NCBI RefSeq assembly: GCF_003202285.1 | Contig: NZ_MASW01000002.1 | Location: 1,054,001-1,118,000, forward strand | Reading direction: 5' to 3' | DNA length: 64,000 bases | Origin: Prauserella muralis | GTDB taxonomy: Bacteria > Actinomycetota > Actinomycetes > Mycobacteriales > Pseudonocardiaceae | Part shown: piece after piece, positions 1 through 8,746 of the stretch | Position numbering within the stretch: position 1 is the stretch's first letter | How the letters are laid out: each line of letters begins with the position of its first letter | Notes under the pieces: model-generated | The model's input: the letters and a program-made list of their open reading frames with translations, nothing else | What the model was told of the DNA's origin: nothing | Databases searched by the model: none | Made by a program: the position numbers and the translations under genes

Positions 1-1181
1 TGGTCGCCGTAGTAGAGCTGCGGCGCCGTCGCGGGCGGCAGGTCGGTCAGGCCGGTGTTCCAGCGCGAGGTGTTGCGGGGCTGGGTGCAGTCGAACCACT
101 CGCGCGGCGTGGCCGTGGCGAAGTCCCAGTTGTTGTAGTTGGCGTTGGGGCCGTGGCAGTACGGCCAGCCCGCGTTGATCGCGCGGGTGGTGCTCTGCCA
201 CTCCACATAGCCCATCGGGCCGCGCTGCGGGTTGGCGGTGCCCGCGTCGGGGCCGTAGTCGCCCCACATCACGGCGCCGCTGGCCGGGTCCACGTCGATC
301 CGGAACGGGTTGCGCAGGCCCATCACGTAGATCTCCGGGCGCGTTCCGGTGGTGCCGGGCGCGAACAGGTTGCCCTCGGGCACCGTGTACGAGCCGTCCT
401 CGGCGACCGTGATGCGCAGGATCTTGCCGCGCAGGTCGTTGGTGTTGCCCGAGCCGCGGCGCGCGTCGAAACCGGGGTTCATGCCGGGCGCGTCGTTGTT
501 GGGCGCGTAGCCGTTGGCGCCGGGCGTTCCCGCGGGCGTGTTGTCTCCTGTGGACAGATACAGGTTGCCGTCGGCGTCCCAGTCGATGTCGCCGGCGACG
601 TGGCAGCACTGTCCGCGCTGCACCTCGACCTTGAGGATCACCTGCTCGGTGCCGAGGTCGAGCGCGTCACCCGTCCACTTGAACCGGGACAGCTGGTTGT
701 AGCCCTTCCACTGGTCCCAGTAGGATTCGTCGGCTCCGGCGGGCAGCGAGTTCGGCGCCGACCCGGCCGGTGTCGTCTCCGGGTACGGCGCCGTCATGGT
801 GCGGGGTGCGTAGTAGACGTAGACCCACCGGTTCTCGGCGAACTCGGGGTCGATCGCGATGGTCTGCAGGCCGTCCTCGGAGTTGGCGTAGACGGGCAGG
901 GAGTTGACCACGCGGGTGACGCCGGTGGCCGGGTCGGTGAGCCGGACGTCGCCGTTGCGGGCGGTGTGCAGCACGCGCCTGTCGGGCAGCACGGCGAGGT
1001 CCACGGGTTCGCCGACGTTCTTGGTGAGGGTGATCTTTTCGTAGTTCGACCATTCGACGGCCGGGTCGGCGGCCTGCGCCGCGGCGGGTGCCGCGGTGAG
1101 CGCGGTGAGCGGCAGGGCGGCCGCGGCTGCCGCCAGCAGCGTGACCGCCGCGCCGCGCAGCCGCGGGTAGGGTCTTGGCAT
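1..1181 (-). CDS. Secreted PQQ-dependent sugar dehydrogenase (glucose/sorbosone dehydrogenase family), C-terminus cut by window edge
   Basis: The reading frame starts at an ATG at 1181, preceded by a GAGAGG ribosome site, and runs open to base 1, so the end is outside the window. Residues 1-40 form a signal peptide: basic MPRPYPRLRG, an Ala/Leu core, then APAAAQA. The mature part carries beta-propeller features of the glucose/sorbosone dehydrogenase family: PVDLAVLPDRRVLHTARNGDV, an HVAGDIDWDADGNLYLSTGDN blade, LRGKILRI and GLRNPFRIDVDP. This family oxidises sugars outside the membrane with PQQ, though many actinobacterial members have no proven substrate. It lies downstream of, and on the same strand as, the Tat-exported sugar isomerase-like gene, so the two may act on the same external sugar. 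Family assignment is firm and substrate unknown. Confidence 0.85.
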   Translation of the reverse strand, partial: MPRPYPRLRGAAVTLLAAAAAALPLTALTAAPAAAQAADPAVEWSNYEKITLTKNVGEPVDLAVLPDRRVLHTARNGDVRLTDPATGVTRVVNSLPVYANSEDGLQTIAIDPEFAENRWVYVYYAPRTMTAPYPETTPAGSAPNSLPAGADESYWDQWKGYNQLSRFKWTGDALDLGTEQVILKVEVQRGQCCHVAGDIDWDADGNLYLSTGDNTPAGTPGANGYAPNNDAPGMNPGFDARRGSGNTNDLRGKILRITVAEDGSYTVPEGNLFAPGTTGTRPEIYVMGLRNPFRIDVDPASGAVMWGDYGPDAGTANPQRGPMGYVEWQSTTRAINAGWPYCHGPNANYNNWDFATATPREWFDCTQPRNTSRWNTGLTDLPPATAPQLYYGD

Positions 1182-1316
1182 GGGGATGCCTCTCGTGGTT
1201 TCCGGGCAGGTGTCCTCGGCGGGTGGCCGGTCGCCGCTCCCGTGCCGGTGCCACGGCGGGGAGCAGGTGGGTGGCCGGCCACCCGTTTGGCCAGAAGTGG
1301 GGAAGAGCGGAAGTTC

Positions 1317-2276
1317 TCAGGCGCGCAGGTTGCGCAGCGCCTGGTAGCTGCGCTCGGCGGCGCCGAGCGAGCCGGGCGGGTTGGGCTGGGTGTTGGGAGC
1401 GGTGTCCTGCTCCCAGATGCCGTGGTGCATGCCGCGCGAGCGCAGCGCCGAGAAGAACTCGCGGTAGGGCAGGTCACCCGCGCCGAACTCCACGATGTCG
1501 TAGCCGTTGGGGTTGGCGGTGTTGCTGTCGCCGTCCTTGACGTGGAACAGCGGGTAGCGGTGCGGCTGGGCGTTGACGTAGTCGATCGGGTCGAATCCGG
1601 GGAACCGGTACTGGCCGACGAAGGCCCAGTAGATGTCCAGCTCCAGGTAGACGAGCTTCGGGTCGGTCTCGGCGAGGAGCACGTCGTAGAGCCGGACGTT
1701 CGGGTCGTCGCTGGCGAAACCGAACTCGTTGGCGTGGTTGTGGTGGTACCAGCGCAGCCCGCGCGCCGCGGCGGCCGCGCCGAAGGCGTTGAACTCCGCG
1801 GCGGCCGCCTGGTAGCCGGCGACGGTGCGGTTGGCCGGGGTGACCGGCTCGTTGGCGGTGCCGATGTGTTTCGTGCCGAGGATCTCCGCGCGGTCGAGCT
1901 CCAGCTCCATGTTGTTGCGGAAGCCGTTGAGTCCGATGTGGCTGCCCACGGCCCGCAGGCCGAAGTCGTCGAGCAGCTGCCGGATCTCCGGCACGGTGAT
2001 CGGGCCGACCTGGTTCTGCGAGTACCCGGCGAACTCGATCTCCTGGTAGCCCATTCTGGACAGCTCTTCGAAGACCCGGCGGAAGCCGAGCTGCGATACC
2101 TTGTCGCGGATGGTGAACAGCTGAATGCCGATCTTGCCCGGCGGGATGAGCTGTGCCTCCGCGGCGCCTGCCGAGGTGGCGAGCGCGCCGGCGAGGGTGC
2201 CCGCGCTGACCGCGACCGTGGTGCCTGCCGCGGCGACACGGAGGAACCCGCGCCTGTTGAGCTCATTCGAGGACAT
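1317..2276 (-). CDS. Tat-exported sugar phosphate isomerase/epimerase-like TIM-barrel protein
   Basis: The start is ATG 2276 because a strong GGGAG site lies 5 bases upstream; an upstream extension of the frame lacks one. The 319-aa product opens with a twin-arginine signal (NRRGFLRVAAAG, then a hydrophobic stretch to about residue 36). The rest is a xylose-isomerase-like TIM barrel: IGIQLFTIRDKV at the first strand, a QEIEFAGY motif, LELDIYW, HVKDGD and a C-terminal GIWEQD. The metal-binding Glu/Asp/His positions of the family are therefore present. Such secreted members are usually annotated as sugar phosphate isomerase/epimerase, but the export signal argues against a cytosolic phosphosugar substrate. 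It is probably co-transcribed with the PQQ dehydrogenase and controlled by the divergent ROK repressor. Confidence 0.85.
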   Translation of the reverse strand: MSSNELNRRGFLRVAAAGTTVAVSAGTLAGALATSAGAAEAQLIPPGKIGIQLFTIRDKVSQLGFRRVFEELSRMGYQEIEFAGYSQNQVGPITVPEIRQLLDDFGLRAVGSHIGLNGFRNNMELELDRAEILGTKHIGTANEPVTPANRTVAGYQAAAAEFNAFGAAAAARGLRWYHHNHANEFGFASDDPNVRLYDVLLAETDPKLVYLELDIYWAFVGQYRFPGFDPIDYVNAQPHRYPLFHVKDGDSNTANPNGYDIVEFGAGDLPYREFFSALRSRGMHHGIWEQDTAPNTQPNPPGSLGAAERSYQALRNLRA

Positions 2277-2464
2277 GTGACTCCCTTGTCGGATGAAGAA
2301 TTGCGGATCCCCCATCGATCGAGAAGTAAAGAAGACTTTTGCGCTAGGGTCAAGCAAAAGATGTCGGAGAGCGAAACAACTATTGCGTTGCCAGGCACCA
2401 CAATTGACGTGGTTCTAGACTTTTTCCGACAGAAGCCGGGAGCCGAGACGAGAGGGAACGGCGC
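2277..2464. promoter_or_regulatory. Divergent promoter region with candidate ROK operator
   Basis: This 188-bp gap between the isomerase and the ROK gene is much AT-richer than its flanks. It holds two inverted repeats: CTTTTGC (2336-2342) with GCAAAAG (2354-2360), and ACCAC (2397-2401) with GTGGT (2409-2413). ROK repressors commonly bind such AT-rich palindromes, so the first pair is the better operator candidate. No unambiguous -35/-10 pair was found. Confidence 0.45.
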
Positions 2465-3652
2465 GTGATGACGGCGAACGCAGGACCGGCCGAAGGGGTG
2501 CCGGGCAGGGGCGCGCTGTTCCAGTTGCTCCGCGACGGCAGACCCCGGACCAGGGCCGAGCTCTCGGCCGAGACGGGGCTCGCCCGGTCGACCATCGCCG
2601 ACCGGATCGACCGGCTGCTCGCCGCCGGGCTGCTCCGCTACGCCGACAAGGCGGGCTCGACGGGTGGGCGTCCGCCGAGCATGTTCGCGTTCAACCCGGC
2701 GGCCCGCGTGGTGCTGGCCGCCGACGTCGGCGCCACCCATGTCACGGTCGCCGTCGCCGACCTGGGCGGCTCGGTGATCGCGGAACGCGAGCATGCCATC
2801 GACATCGCCGACGGCCCGGAGGCGGTGCTGGGCGACGTCGTCGCCAACGCCTGCGCGCTGCTGACGGAGGCGGGCCGCCGACGGCAGGAGCTGCTGGGCA
2901 TCGGCGTCGGCCTGCCGGGGCCGGTCGAGCACGCCACCGGAAGGCCGGTTCGCCCGCCGATCATGCCGGGCTGGGACGGGTTCGACGTCAGGACCTACCT
3001 GCACGAGCGCCTCGGTGTGGTGTCGCTTGTGGACAACGACGTGAACCTGATGGCGTTGGGGGAGCACCGGACCCACTGGCCGGAATCACCGAACATGATG
3101 TTCGTCAAGGTGGCGACGGGTATCGGCAGCGGGCTGGTGAGCGACGGCAGGCTGCATCGCGGTTCCCGGGGTGCGGCGGGCGACCTCGGCCACGTGCAGG
3201 CGCCCCATGGCGAGGATGTGCCGTGCCGGTGTGGCAACCTCGGCTGCCTGGAGGCTGTGGCGAGCGGCGCGGCGGTCGCGGCCCGGCTCAAGGCGCGGGG
3301 CCTGCCCGTCGAGTCCGGTGTGGACGTGGTGGCGCTGGCCAGGAACGGCTCGGTGGACGCACTGCGCGCGCTGCGGCAGGCGGGCAGGGACATCGGCGAG
3401 GTGCTGGCGGCGGCGGTCAGCCTGTTCAACCCGTCGGTGATCGTCGTCGGGGGCGCCCTGTCGCAGGCGGGCGAGCATCTCATCGCGGGCGTGCGCGAGG
3501 TGGTCTACCGGCGCTCGCTGCCCCTGGCGACCGAGGAGCTGCGCATCGTGCAGTCGCGCGCGGGGGACCAGGCCGGGGTGCTCGGCGCCGCCGCGATGGT
3601 CATCGACCACGCGCTGTCGCCGCAGGAGCTGGACGCTCTGCTCGCCGGGTGA
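2465..3652 (+). CDS. ROK-family transcriptional repressor
   Basis: The 395-aa product has an N-terminal winged helix (about residues 15-70, TRAELSAETGLARSTIADRI) and a sugar-kinase-like ROK domain. Visible ROK features are the nucleotide-binding DVGATHVTVAVADLGG, the KVATGIGSGLV loop, the GDLGHVQ motif, and the zinc-site cluster CRCGNLGCLEA near residue 260. GTG 2465 and ATG 2468 are adjacent in frame; AGAGGG upstream suits either. It is divergent from the sugar isomerase and PQQ dehydrogenase genes, so it most likely represses them until a sugar binds. The ligand cannot be read from sequence. Confidence 0.9.
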   Translation: MMTANAGPAEGVPGRGALFQLLRDGRPRTRAELSAETGLARSTIADRIDRLLAAGLLRYADKAGSTGGRPPSMFAFNPAARVVLAADVGATHVTVAVADLGGSVIAEREHAIDIADGPEAVLGDVVANACALLTEAGRRRQELLGIGVGLPGPVEHATGRPVRPPIMPGWDGFDVRTYLHERLGVVSLVDNDVNLMALGEHRTHWPESPNMMFVKVATGIGSGLVSDGRLHRGSRGAAGDLGHVQAPHGEDVPCRCGNLGCLEAVASGAAVAARLKARGLPVESGVDVVALARNGSVDALRALRQAGRDIGEVLAAAVSLFNPSVIVVGGALSQAGEHLIAGVREVVYRRSLPLATEELRIVQSRAGDQAGVLGAAAMVIDHALSPQELDALLAG

Positions 3653-3661
3653 GACAGATGT

Positions 3662-3721
3662 GCAACTGATGGTTGCGCGTTGGCGTGCTGTCGGCTAGCG
3701 TTACACGCAACCAAACGTTGC
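3662..3721. promoter_or_regulatory. Paired palindromic operators (GCAAC-N5-GTTGC) around a promoter
   Basis: Two copies of GCAAC-N5-GTTGC sit at 3662-3676 and 3707-3721, 45 bp apart. The two copies also form a longer inverted repeat with each other (GTGCAAC...TGGTTGCG against CGCAACCA...GTTGCAC). Between them lies a plausible promoter, TTGCGC (3674-3679) and TAGCGT (3696-3701), 16 bp apart. The site is immediately upstream of the SRPBCC-ArsR operon, so autoregulation by the ArsR protein is the natural reading. Confidence 0.7.
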
Positions 3722-3737
3722 ACTTAAGGCGGCAGGC

Positions 3738-4190
3738 ATGGAGTACGGCAGCATCGAACGCGAGATTCACGTCGACGCCTCACCCGAGGTGGTCTTCGAG
3801 GTCGTCAGCAGCCCGGAGCACATCTCCGGATGGTGGACCGACGACGCCGACGTCGAGGCGACTCCCGGCGCGGTCGGCGAGCTGGTGTGGGGCGAGCGGG
3901 CACAGGTCGTCCCGATCACGGTGGTGACAGTGGAGCCGCCCCGGTTGTTCGCCTTCCGCTGGTCCTATCCCGAGGGCAGGGTCGACGACGCGGCGAACTC
4001 GCTGTTGGTGACCTTCGAGCTCACGCCGTCGGGTGCGGGCACCACGATCCGGCTCACCGAGACCGGGTTCCGGGAGATGGGCTGGGAGGCCGCGAAGCTC
4101 GCCGAGCAGTACCGCGAGCACAGTGTCGGCTGGGACACCTTCGTGCCCCGGCTCGGTGAGTACGTCGCCAGGCTGGTGGCGGCCCCGTGA
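3738..4190 (+). CDS. SRPBCC (AHSA1-like) domain protein
   Basis: This 150-aa protein is a single START/Bet v1-like domain of the AHSA1 (activator of Hsp90 ATPase homologue) family. It begins EREIHVDASPEVVFEVVSSPEHISGWW and later has the usual GTTIRLTETGF strand. Proteins of this family bind small hydrophobic molecules, and most bacterial ones have no assigned ligand. The stop overlaps the GTG start of the ArsR gene (GTGA), so translation is coupled. This is the classic ArsR-SRPBCC pairing seen in actinobacteria. Confidence 0.85.
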   Translation: MEYGSIEREIHVDASPEVVFEVVSSPEHISGWWTDDADVEATPGAVGELVWGERAQVVPITVVTVEPPRLFAFRWSYPEGRVDDAANSLLVTFELTPSGAGTTIRLTETGFREMGWEAAKLAEQYREHSVGWDTFVPRLGEYVARLVAAP

Positions 4191-4540
4191 GCGTCGCCGT
4201 CGACGACGACCTGTGGTCCGCGGTCGGTGATCCGACCCGTCGGCGGATGCTCGACCTGCTTCTGGCCGACGGCGACGGCACGGCCACCAGCCTCAGCGAG
4301 CGGCTGCCCGTGACGCGGCAGGCCATCGCGAAGCATCTCGGCGTGCTCGACCGGGTCGGCCTGGTGCGCGCCACACCCACGGGACGGGAGAAGCGGTACC
4401 GCGTGGACGAGGCGCAGCTCGCCCGCGCCGTCGCTCAGCTGTCCTCGGTGGGCTCGGCCTGGGATGCCCGGCTCCGGCGTATCAAGCGCATCGCCGAGGC
4501 CATCCAGCGCGGCAAGGACGAGCGCGGCCCACAGCGGTGA
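4187..4540 (+). CDS. ArsR/SmtB-family winged-helix repressor
   Basis: The 117-aa product is almost entirely a winged helix: WSAVGDPTRRRMLDLLLADG, then the recognition helix PVTRQAIAKHLGVLDRVGLV. The wing REKRYRVDEAQLA follows. It lacks the CxC metal-binding motif of metal sensors, as expected for the SRPBCC-linked subgroup. The GTG start at 4187 overlaps the previous stop. The paired GCAAC-N5-GTTGC palindromes upstream of the operon are its probable binding sites. Confidence 0.9.
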   Translation: MSVAVDDDLWSAVGDPTRRRMLDLLLADGDGTATSLSERLPVTRQAIAKHLGVLDRVGLVRATPTGREKRYRVDEAQLARAVAQLSSVGSAWDARLRRIKRIAEAIQRGKDERGPQR

Positions 4541-4618
4541 CGTCGTTCCCGGCCCGGGCCGGAACGACCCCGGCCATGAACCAACGCAGTCGACAATCAA
4601 CCCGAGAGAGAAGTCATC

Positions 4619-5062
4619 ATGGTGGACATCCTGCACAGAGTCGGAATCACCTCACCGGTGGCCAAGGTCTACGAGGCCCTGACCACCGTGGAGGGGCTCT
4701 CCGGCTGGTACACGACCGGCACCCACGGCAAGGCCGACCAGGTCGGTGGCGTGCTCCAGTTCCGGTTCGGGGCGGGCGGTTTCGACATGAAGGTGCTCGA
4801 CACCGTCCCCGGCAAGCGCGTGCTGTGGGAAGTGATCGACGGGCCCGAGGAATGGATCGGCACCGAAGTGGCCTGGGACCTCGAGCAGGCCGGTGACTAC
4901 ACGATCGTGCTCTTCACACACCAGGGGTGGAAGGAGCCGGTGGAGTTCATGCACCACTGCAGCACGAAGTGGGCGGTGTTCCTGATGAGCCTGAAGTCGC
5001 TGCTCGAAACCGGAACCGGTGCTCCCGATCCCCGCGACGTCAAGATCGACAACTGGAACTAG
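4619..5062 (+). CDS. SRPBCC (AHSA1-like) domain protein
   Basis: The 147-aa protein is a second AHSA1-type SRPBCC domain (HRVGITSPVAKVYEALTTVEGLSGWY, then WIGTEVAWDLEQ, FTHQGW and a C-terminal LKSLLETG helix). ATG 4619 follows a GAGAGAGAAG site. It is 78 bp after the ArsR gene on the same strand and is probably in the same transcription unit. It is only distantly similar to the first SRPBCC protein, so the two are not a recent duplication. Confidence 0.85.
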   Translation: MVDILHRVGITSPVAKVYEALTTVEGLSGWYTTGTHGKADQVGGVLQFRFGAGGFDMKVLDTVPGKRVLWEVIDGPEEWIGTEVAWDLEQAGDYTIVLFTHQGWKEPVEFMHHCSTKWAVFLMSLKSLLETGTGAPDPRDVKIDNWN

Positions 5063-5087
5063 CGTCGCGGCTGACCTCGGCGCCGGC

Positions 5088-5705
5088 TCAGCCATCGACG
5101 CGGCGGGCGAGCACCGGCTGCCCCGGCCCGGTGAGTTCCCGGGCGACGCCGTGGCGTCCGGCGGCGGCCAGCAGCAGCGCCTCGCCCGGTCCGCGCACCT
5201 CGGGGCCGCGGCCCCACGTCCAGTCGAGGTCGGTGGCGACCAGGCGCAGCCCCCGGATACGCGGCAGCGCCCGCAGAGGCGGCGCCAGCATCGCGAACGA
5301 CAGGGCGGGCCGCAGCCGCCGAGCCGGGATGTCGCGTGGCAGGCCGAGCGGGCGCCGGATGTCCTGCTGGTGGATCATCGCGTCCACCAGGGCGATACGG
5401 CCGCCGAACGCCGAGGGCAGTCCGCTCGGCCGCTGGTGTTCGCGCAGCAGTGCCACCAGCTCGTCCGGCTCCCGGGTCGCGTACTCGGCGACACCCAGCG
5501 CGTTGACCCGCGGAAGAGCGAAGCGGCCACCGGCGAGGCGGCGCAGCAGGCCGCGAACGCTCAGTTCGTCGTAGCTGATGACGTGGGCCACGACGTCGCG
5601 GACCCGCCAGTCCTCGCAGAGGGTGGGTGCGTCCCACTGTTCCGGCGACAGTGTGTCGAGCAGCGCGGCGAACTCCGCCCGCTCCTCCGCGGCGAGGTCC
5701 CTCAC
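5088..5705 (-). CDS. Maleylpyruvate isomerase-family mycothiol-dependent protein (DinB-like fold)
   Basis: The 205-aa product matches the mycothiol-dependent metalloenzyme family: LLDTLSPEQWDAPTLCEDWRVRDVVAHV near residues 15-45 gives the W-x2-x-D-V-x-A-H motif with one metal His. ALVDAMIHQQDIRRPLG supplies the HxxD ligands. GTG 5705 is used as start; its ribosome site is weak. The family covers maleylpyruvate isomerase and many mycothiol S-transferases, so the exact reaction is open. It converges with the SRPBCC gene, with 25 bp between stops. Confidence 0.8.
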   Translation of the reverse strand: MRDLAAEERAEFAALLDTLSPEQWDAPTLCEDWRVRDVVAHVISYDELSVRGLLRRLAGGRFALPRVNALGVAEYATREPDELVALLREHQRPSGLPSAFGGRIALVDAMIHQQDIRRPLGLPRDIPARRLRPALSFAMLAPPLRALPRIRGLRLVATDLDWTWGRGPEVRGPGEALLLAAAGRHGVARELTGPGQPVLARRVDG

Positions 5706-5968
5706 GACCGGCTCGCCACGTCGTATGCGGGCCGGACCTGCTCGACGCGGGCCCGGCGCGCTGACGCGGCGAACACCGGCGCCGGGGGGCGGTCCAGCTC
5801 ACTGCTCTCGCATTCGGCGCGTGGAGGCACCTCGGGATGATAGCGGCGCGGGGCCGGCCCATGGCGGACCCGCGTGCGGTGGCCGAGCGCGACCGCACGC
5901 ACCGTCTCCGCGTTCGCCTGATCCGGTCGGGGCCGTGTGGAATCCCGTACAGCGGGAATCCCCGGGCC

Positions 5969-6967
5969 ATGACCGCGAAGAAACGGACGGAGGGCGGCCC
6001 GTACGGGCAACGTGCGCGTGGCCCCGGCGAGGTGCCGCCCCGTGGCTGGTGGCAGGTACTGCGCAGGGGGGTCAAGGACGGCAAGGCCGACAACCTCTCG
6101 ATCCTCGCGGGAGGCGTGGCCTTCTTCGGGTTCCTCGCGCTGTTCCCGGCGCTGATCGCCGCACTGACGCTCTACGGCCTGATCGCCGACCCGCAGCAGG
6201 TCGCGCGCCAGACCCAGAACCTGGCGTCGGCCCTGCCGGAGTCGGCGCGCTCGCTGGTCACCGACCAGCTCAGCGCCGCGGCGAACGCGGGTGGTGGAGC
6301 GCTGACGGTGGGCCTGGTCGTGGCTCTGCTTGCCGCGCTGTGGAGTGCGTCCAGCGGCGTCAGCAACCTGATGAGCGCCGTGAACGTCGCCTATGACGAG
6401 ACCGAGGAGCGGGGTTTCGTCAAGCTGCGCGGCATCGCGCTGCTGCTGACGCTGGGTGTCATCGTGTTCGCACTGGTGACACTGGCGCTGGTGGCCGTGG
6501 TGCCCGCGGTGTTCAGTGCGCTGAACCTCGGCATCGCCGGCCGGATCGTCGGCGAGGCGGTGCGCTGGGTGCTGCTGCTCGGCGTGTTCACCGTCGCGCT
6601 GGCCGTCGTCTACCGGGTGGCGCCCGACCGGGCAGCGCCGCGGTGGCGCTGGGTGAGCCCGGGTGCGGGCATCGCCACGGTGCTGTGGATCCTGGCCAGT
6701 GTCGCGTTCAGCCTCTACGTGGGCTTCTTCGGCAACTACAACAAGACCTACGGCGCGTTGGCGGGCGTGGTGGTGCTGATGCTGTGGCTCTACCTCACCA
6801 GCTACCTGGTGCTGCTCGGCGCCGAGATCAACGCCGAGTCGGAGCGGCAGACCTCGGCCGACACCACGACCGGTGAGCCGCTGCCACAGGGCGAGCGCGA
6901 CGCCCACAGCGCCGACACGCAGGCGCCCGAGGCACGCAACCCTGCTCTGGCTCAGCGGCGTGGTTGA
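5969..6967 (+). CDS. YihY/BrkB-family integral membrane protein
   Basis: ATG 5969 gives 332 aa; the frame extends 44 codons further upstream, but that part (Arg-rich) does not look like the family. The family signature is clear: DNLSILAGGVAFFGFLALFPALIAALTLYGL for the first helix pair, then about six helices in all, ending YGALAGVVVLMLWLYLTSYLVLLGAEINAE. The C-terminal tail is hydrophilic. YihY/BrkB proteins were once called ribonuclease BN, but they are membrane proteins of uncertain role. It converges on the acyltransferase gene, with 11 bp between stops. Confidence 0.85.
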   Translation: MTAKKRTEGGPYGQRARGPGEVPPRGWWQVLRRGVKDGKADNLSILAGGVAFFGFLALFPALIAALTLYGLIADPQQVARQTQNLASALPESARSLVTDQLSAAANAGGGALTVGLVVALLAALWSASSGVSNLMSAVNVAYDETEERGFVKLRGIALLLTLGVIVFALVTLALVAVVPAVFSALNLGIAGRIVGEAVRWVLLLGVFTVALAVVYRVAPDRAAPRWRWVSPGAGIATVLWILASVAFSLYVGFFGNYNKTYGALAGVVVLMLWLYLTSYLVLLGAEINAESERQTSADTTTGEPLPQGERDAHSADTQAPEARNPALAQRRG

Positions 6968-6978
6968 CCACGACCCCG

Positions 6979-8112
6979 TCACAGCAGCGAGCGCAGCGGC
7001 GTCCGCGTGACCAGCAGCCTGCCGAGGGCGAAGCAGCCGACGATGCCGCACACCAGCAGCAGCGGAGCCTTCACCTCGGCAGGCCAGGGCAGCGGGCGCG
7101 CCGCCACGGCCAGCGCGAGCAGCACGGGGCCCTGCAGCACGAACGCGGCGAACGAGCTGCGCGTGGCGGCGCGCGCCAGCGGCCCCGGGGTGGTGAAGGC
7201 GCGCTGCGCGAAGCCGAGCAGCCACACCGACCCGGCCACCACGAGGACCGCCTCGATGGTGGCGAGCAGCAGCGCCTGCCAGTGCCAGCCGCCGAGGAAC
7301 GCCTCGGCGCTGGCCGCCACGTCCGTGATGCCGGCCGCGAGTGCCAGCACCGGCAGCGACGCCAGCGTCGCCACGACGACGAGGCCGCACCGGCGATACA
7401 GCGCAGGTGGCACCCACTGGGCGAAGCCGGTGCGGGCCTGGCCGATGCCGAGCCAGAACATCGCGGCCAGCTGCGGCCACTGCCACAGGTGCAGGTCGAG
7501 CACCTCGGTGCCGCGCGCGGTGACCGCGAGCCGCACGACGAAGGTCACGAGCGCCAGCGCCACGGCCAGCGCCAGCAGCCCGCGCCCGGTGACCACGGAC
7601 GACGCGCCGCCGCGCCGGGGGAGCAGCGCGTAGGCGACGGAGAAGATCAGCAGCACGCCCGCGAACCACAGCGCGCCGGAGTCCAGCAGGCGCTCACGCC
7701 CCACCAGCAGCCAGGGGTAGCCGACGGGCCGTCCCGCGGCGTGGTAGGCCAGCCACAGTGAGGCGGGCCAGAGCGCGAGGATGCTCGCCACCCAGGGCAC
7801 GCCCAGCCGCAGGGTTCGCTGCGTCAGAAAGCTCTGCCTGCCGCGTTTGGCGAGCGAGGCCGGGGTGAACAGCCCGGAGATGAGGAAGAACGTGCCCAGG
7901 ATGAACAGCGCCGAGGGTCCCAGGATCGCGATCAGCACCAGCTCGACGGCGGGGGCGAACGTCACCTCGTTGACTTCGTCGTAGGCCCAGCCGCCGATGG
8001 CGGCGTAGCCGAGCAGTGCGTGGCCGCCGATGATCCAGGCGACCAGCACCGCGCGCAGGCTGTCCACGGACGACACCCGTTGCGCGACCCCGGTCCCGGG
8101 CATGGCTGTCAT
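6979..8112 (-). CDS. Acyltransferase 3-family membrane protein
   Basis: With ATG 8112 the protein is 377 aa. The opening VSSVDSLRAVLVAWIIGGHALLGY carries the family Arg and the His of the proposed active site. About ten hydrophobic helices follow, including ALFILGTFFLISGLF and FAAFVLQGPVLLALAV. Members move acyl groups onto sugars, peptidoglycan or lipids at the membrane. No SGNH domain is fused here, unlike the acyltransferase at 11.7 kb. No partner gene indicates the substrate, and no clear ribosome site precedes ATG 8112, so the start is uncertain. Confidence 0.8.
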   Translation of the reverse strand: MTAMPGTGVAQRVSSVDSLRAVLVAWIIGGHALLGYAAIGGWAYDEVNEVTFAPAVELVLIAILGPSALFILGTFFLISGLFTPASLAKRGRQSFLTQRTLRLGVPWVASILALWPASLWLAYHAAGRPVGYPWLLVGRERLLDSGALWFAGVLLIFSVAYALLPRRGGASSVVTGRGLLALAVALALVTFVVRLAVTARGTEVLDLHLWQWPQLAAMFWLGIGQARTGFAQWVPPALYRRCGLVVVATLASLPVLALAAGITDVAASAEAFLGGWHWQALLLATIEAVLVVAGSVWLLGFAQRAFTTPGPLARAATRSSFAAFVLQGPVLLALAVAARPLPWPAEVKAPLLLVCGIVGCFALGRLLVTRTPLRSLL

Positions 8113-8374
8113 GGAGGGAACCCGTTCTCGTTCCGGCCGCCCGCGGCGGCGTGCGTCCCCCAGTGTGCGCGCCGGCGCCGGGTGCCGCCTACGGCCGAAA
8201 GTCCCCGCGACAGCGGACGAACGCCCTCGTCGGCCGGGGCCCTGCACGGCGGCCGACAATCCCAGGAAAACGGCCAAGGCGTTTCCAGGGATAGCGGAAA
8301 ATGCCTACTCGGCGGACCCGCCGTTGCTACCTTCGTTCGCAGCCACACAGCTGGCCAACGAGGGGACGGACGGG

Positions 8375-8746
8375 ATGGCTTCGGGGTTTCAGGTCGATCT
8401 GGCGGCCTTCAGCACCGCGAAAGAGGCGGTCGACGCCGCCGTCGCGCACTACGGTGCGCTGGCGACGGCACTCGAGCAGAACATCGGCTCGCTGCGGGAG
8501 CAGGAGGCCCTGTCCGGGGGGTTCGGGGTGACCGGGATGTTTCAGGGTCTGCTCGGTGAGTTCGGCCGGGAATGGCTGGCCCAGATGGATCAGTTCGTTG
8601 CCGAGGAACGCGCCTTCGTCGAGTTTCTGAAAGGAATGTCCGAGCGGCTCCAGAATTCGCACACTCTCTACCTGGAGGCCGAGTCGAATCATGTGGGCCT
8701 GCTCGACGAGATCGGCCGCACCCTGGATCAGGGTGGGGTGAAGTGA
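8375..8746 (+). CDS. WXG100-like type VII secretion target
   Basis: ATG 8375 is preceded by a GAGGGG site and gives 123 aa; the open frame continues upstream but without a supported start. The protein is all-helical: FQVDLAAFSTAKEAVDAAVAHY, a loop with GGFGVTGMF, then FGREWLAQMDQFVAEERAFVEFL and a final helix. This is the two-helix layout of ESX/WXG100-superfamily substrates, although an exact WXG turn is absent. Its stop overlaps the next start (TGATG), so the two are translated together. A role as partner or chaperone for the downstream protein is inferred from that coupling. Confidence 0.65.
   Translation: MASGFQVDLAAFSTAKEAVDAAVAHYGALATALEQNIGSLREQEALSGGFGVTGMFQGLLGEFGREWLAQMDQFVAEERAFVEFLKGMSERLQNSHTLYLEAESNHVGLLDEIGRTLDQGGVK

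Noticed and set aside
153-2468. 771-aa plus-strand open frame
   Set aside because: It lies antisense to the PQQ dehydrogenase and isomerase genes. It has high Ala/Gly/Arg/Val bias and no motifs, so it is a GC-skew shadow.
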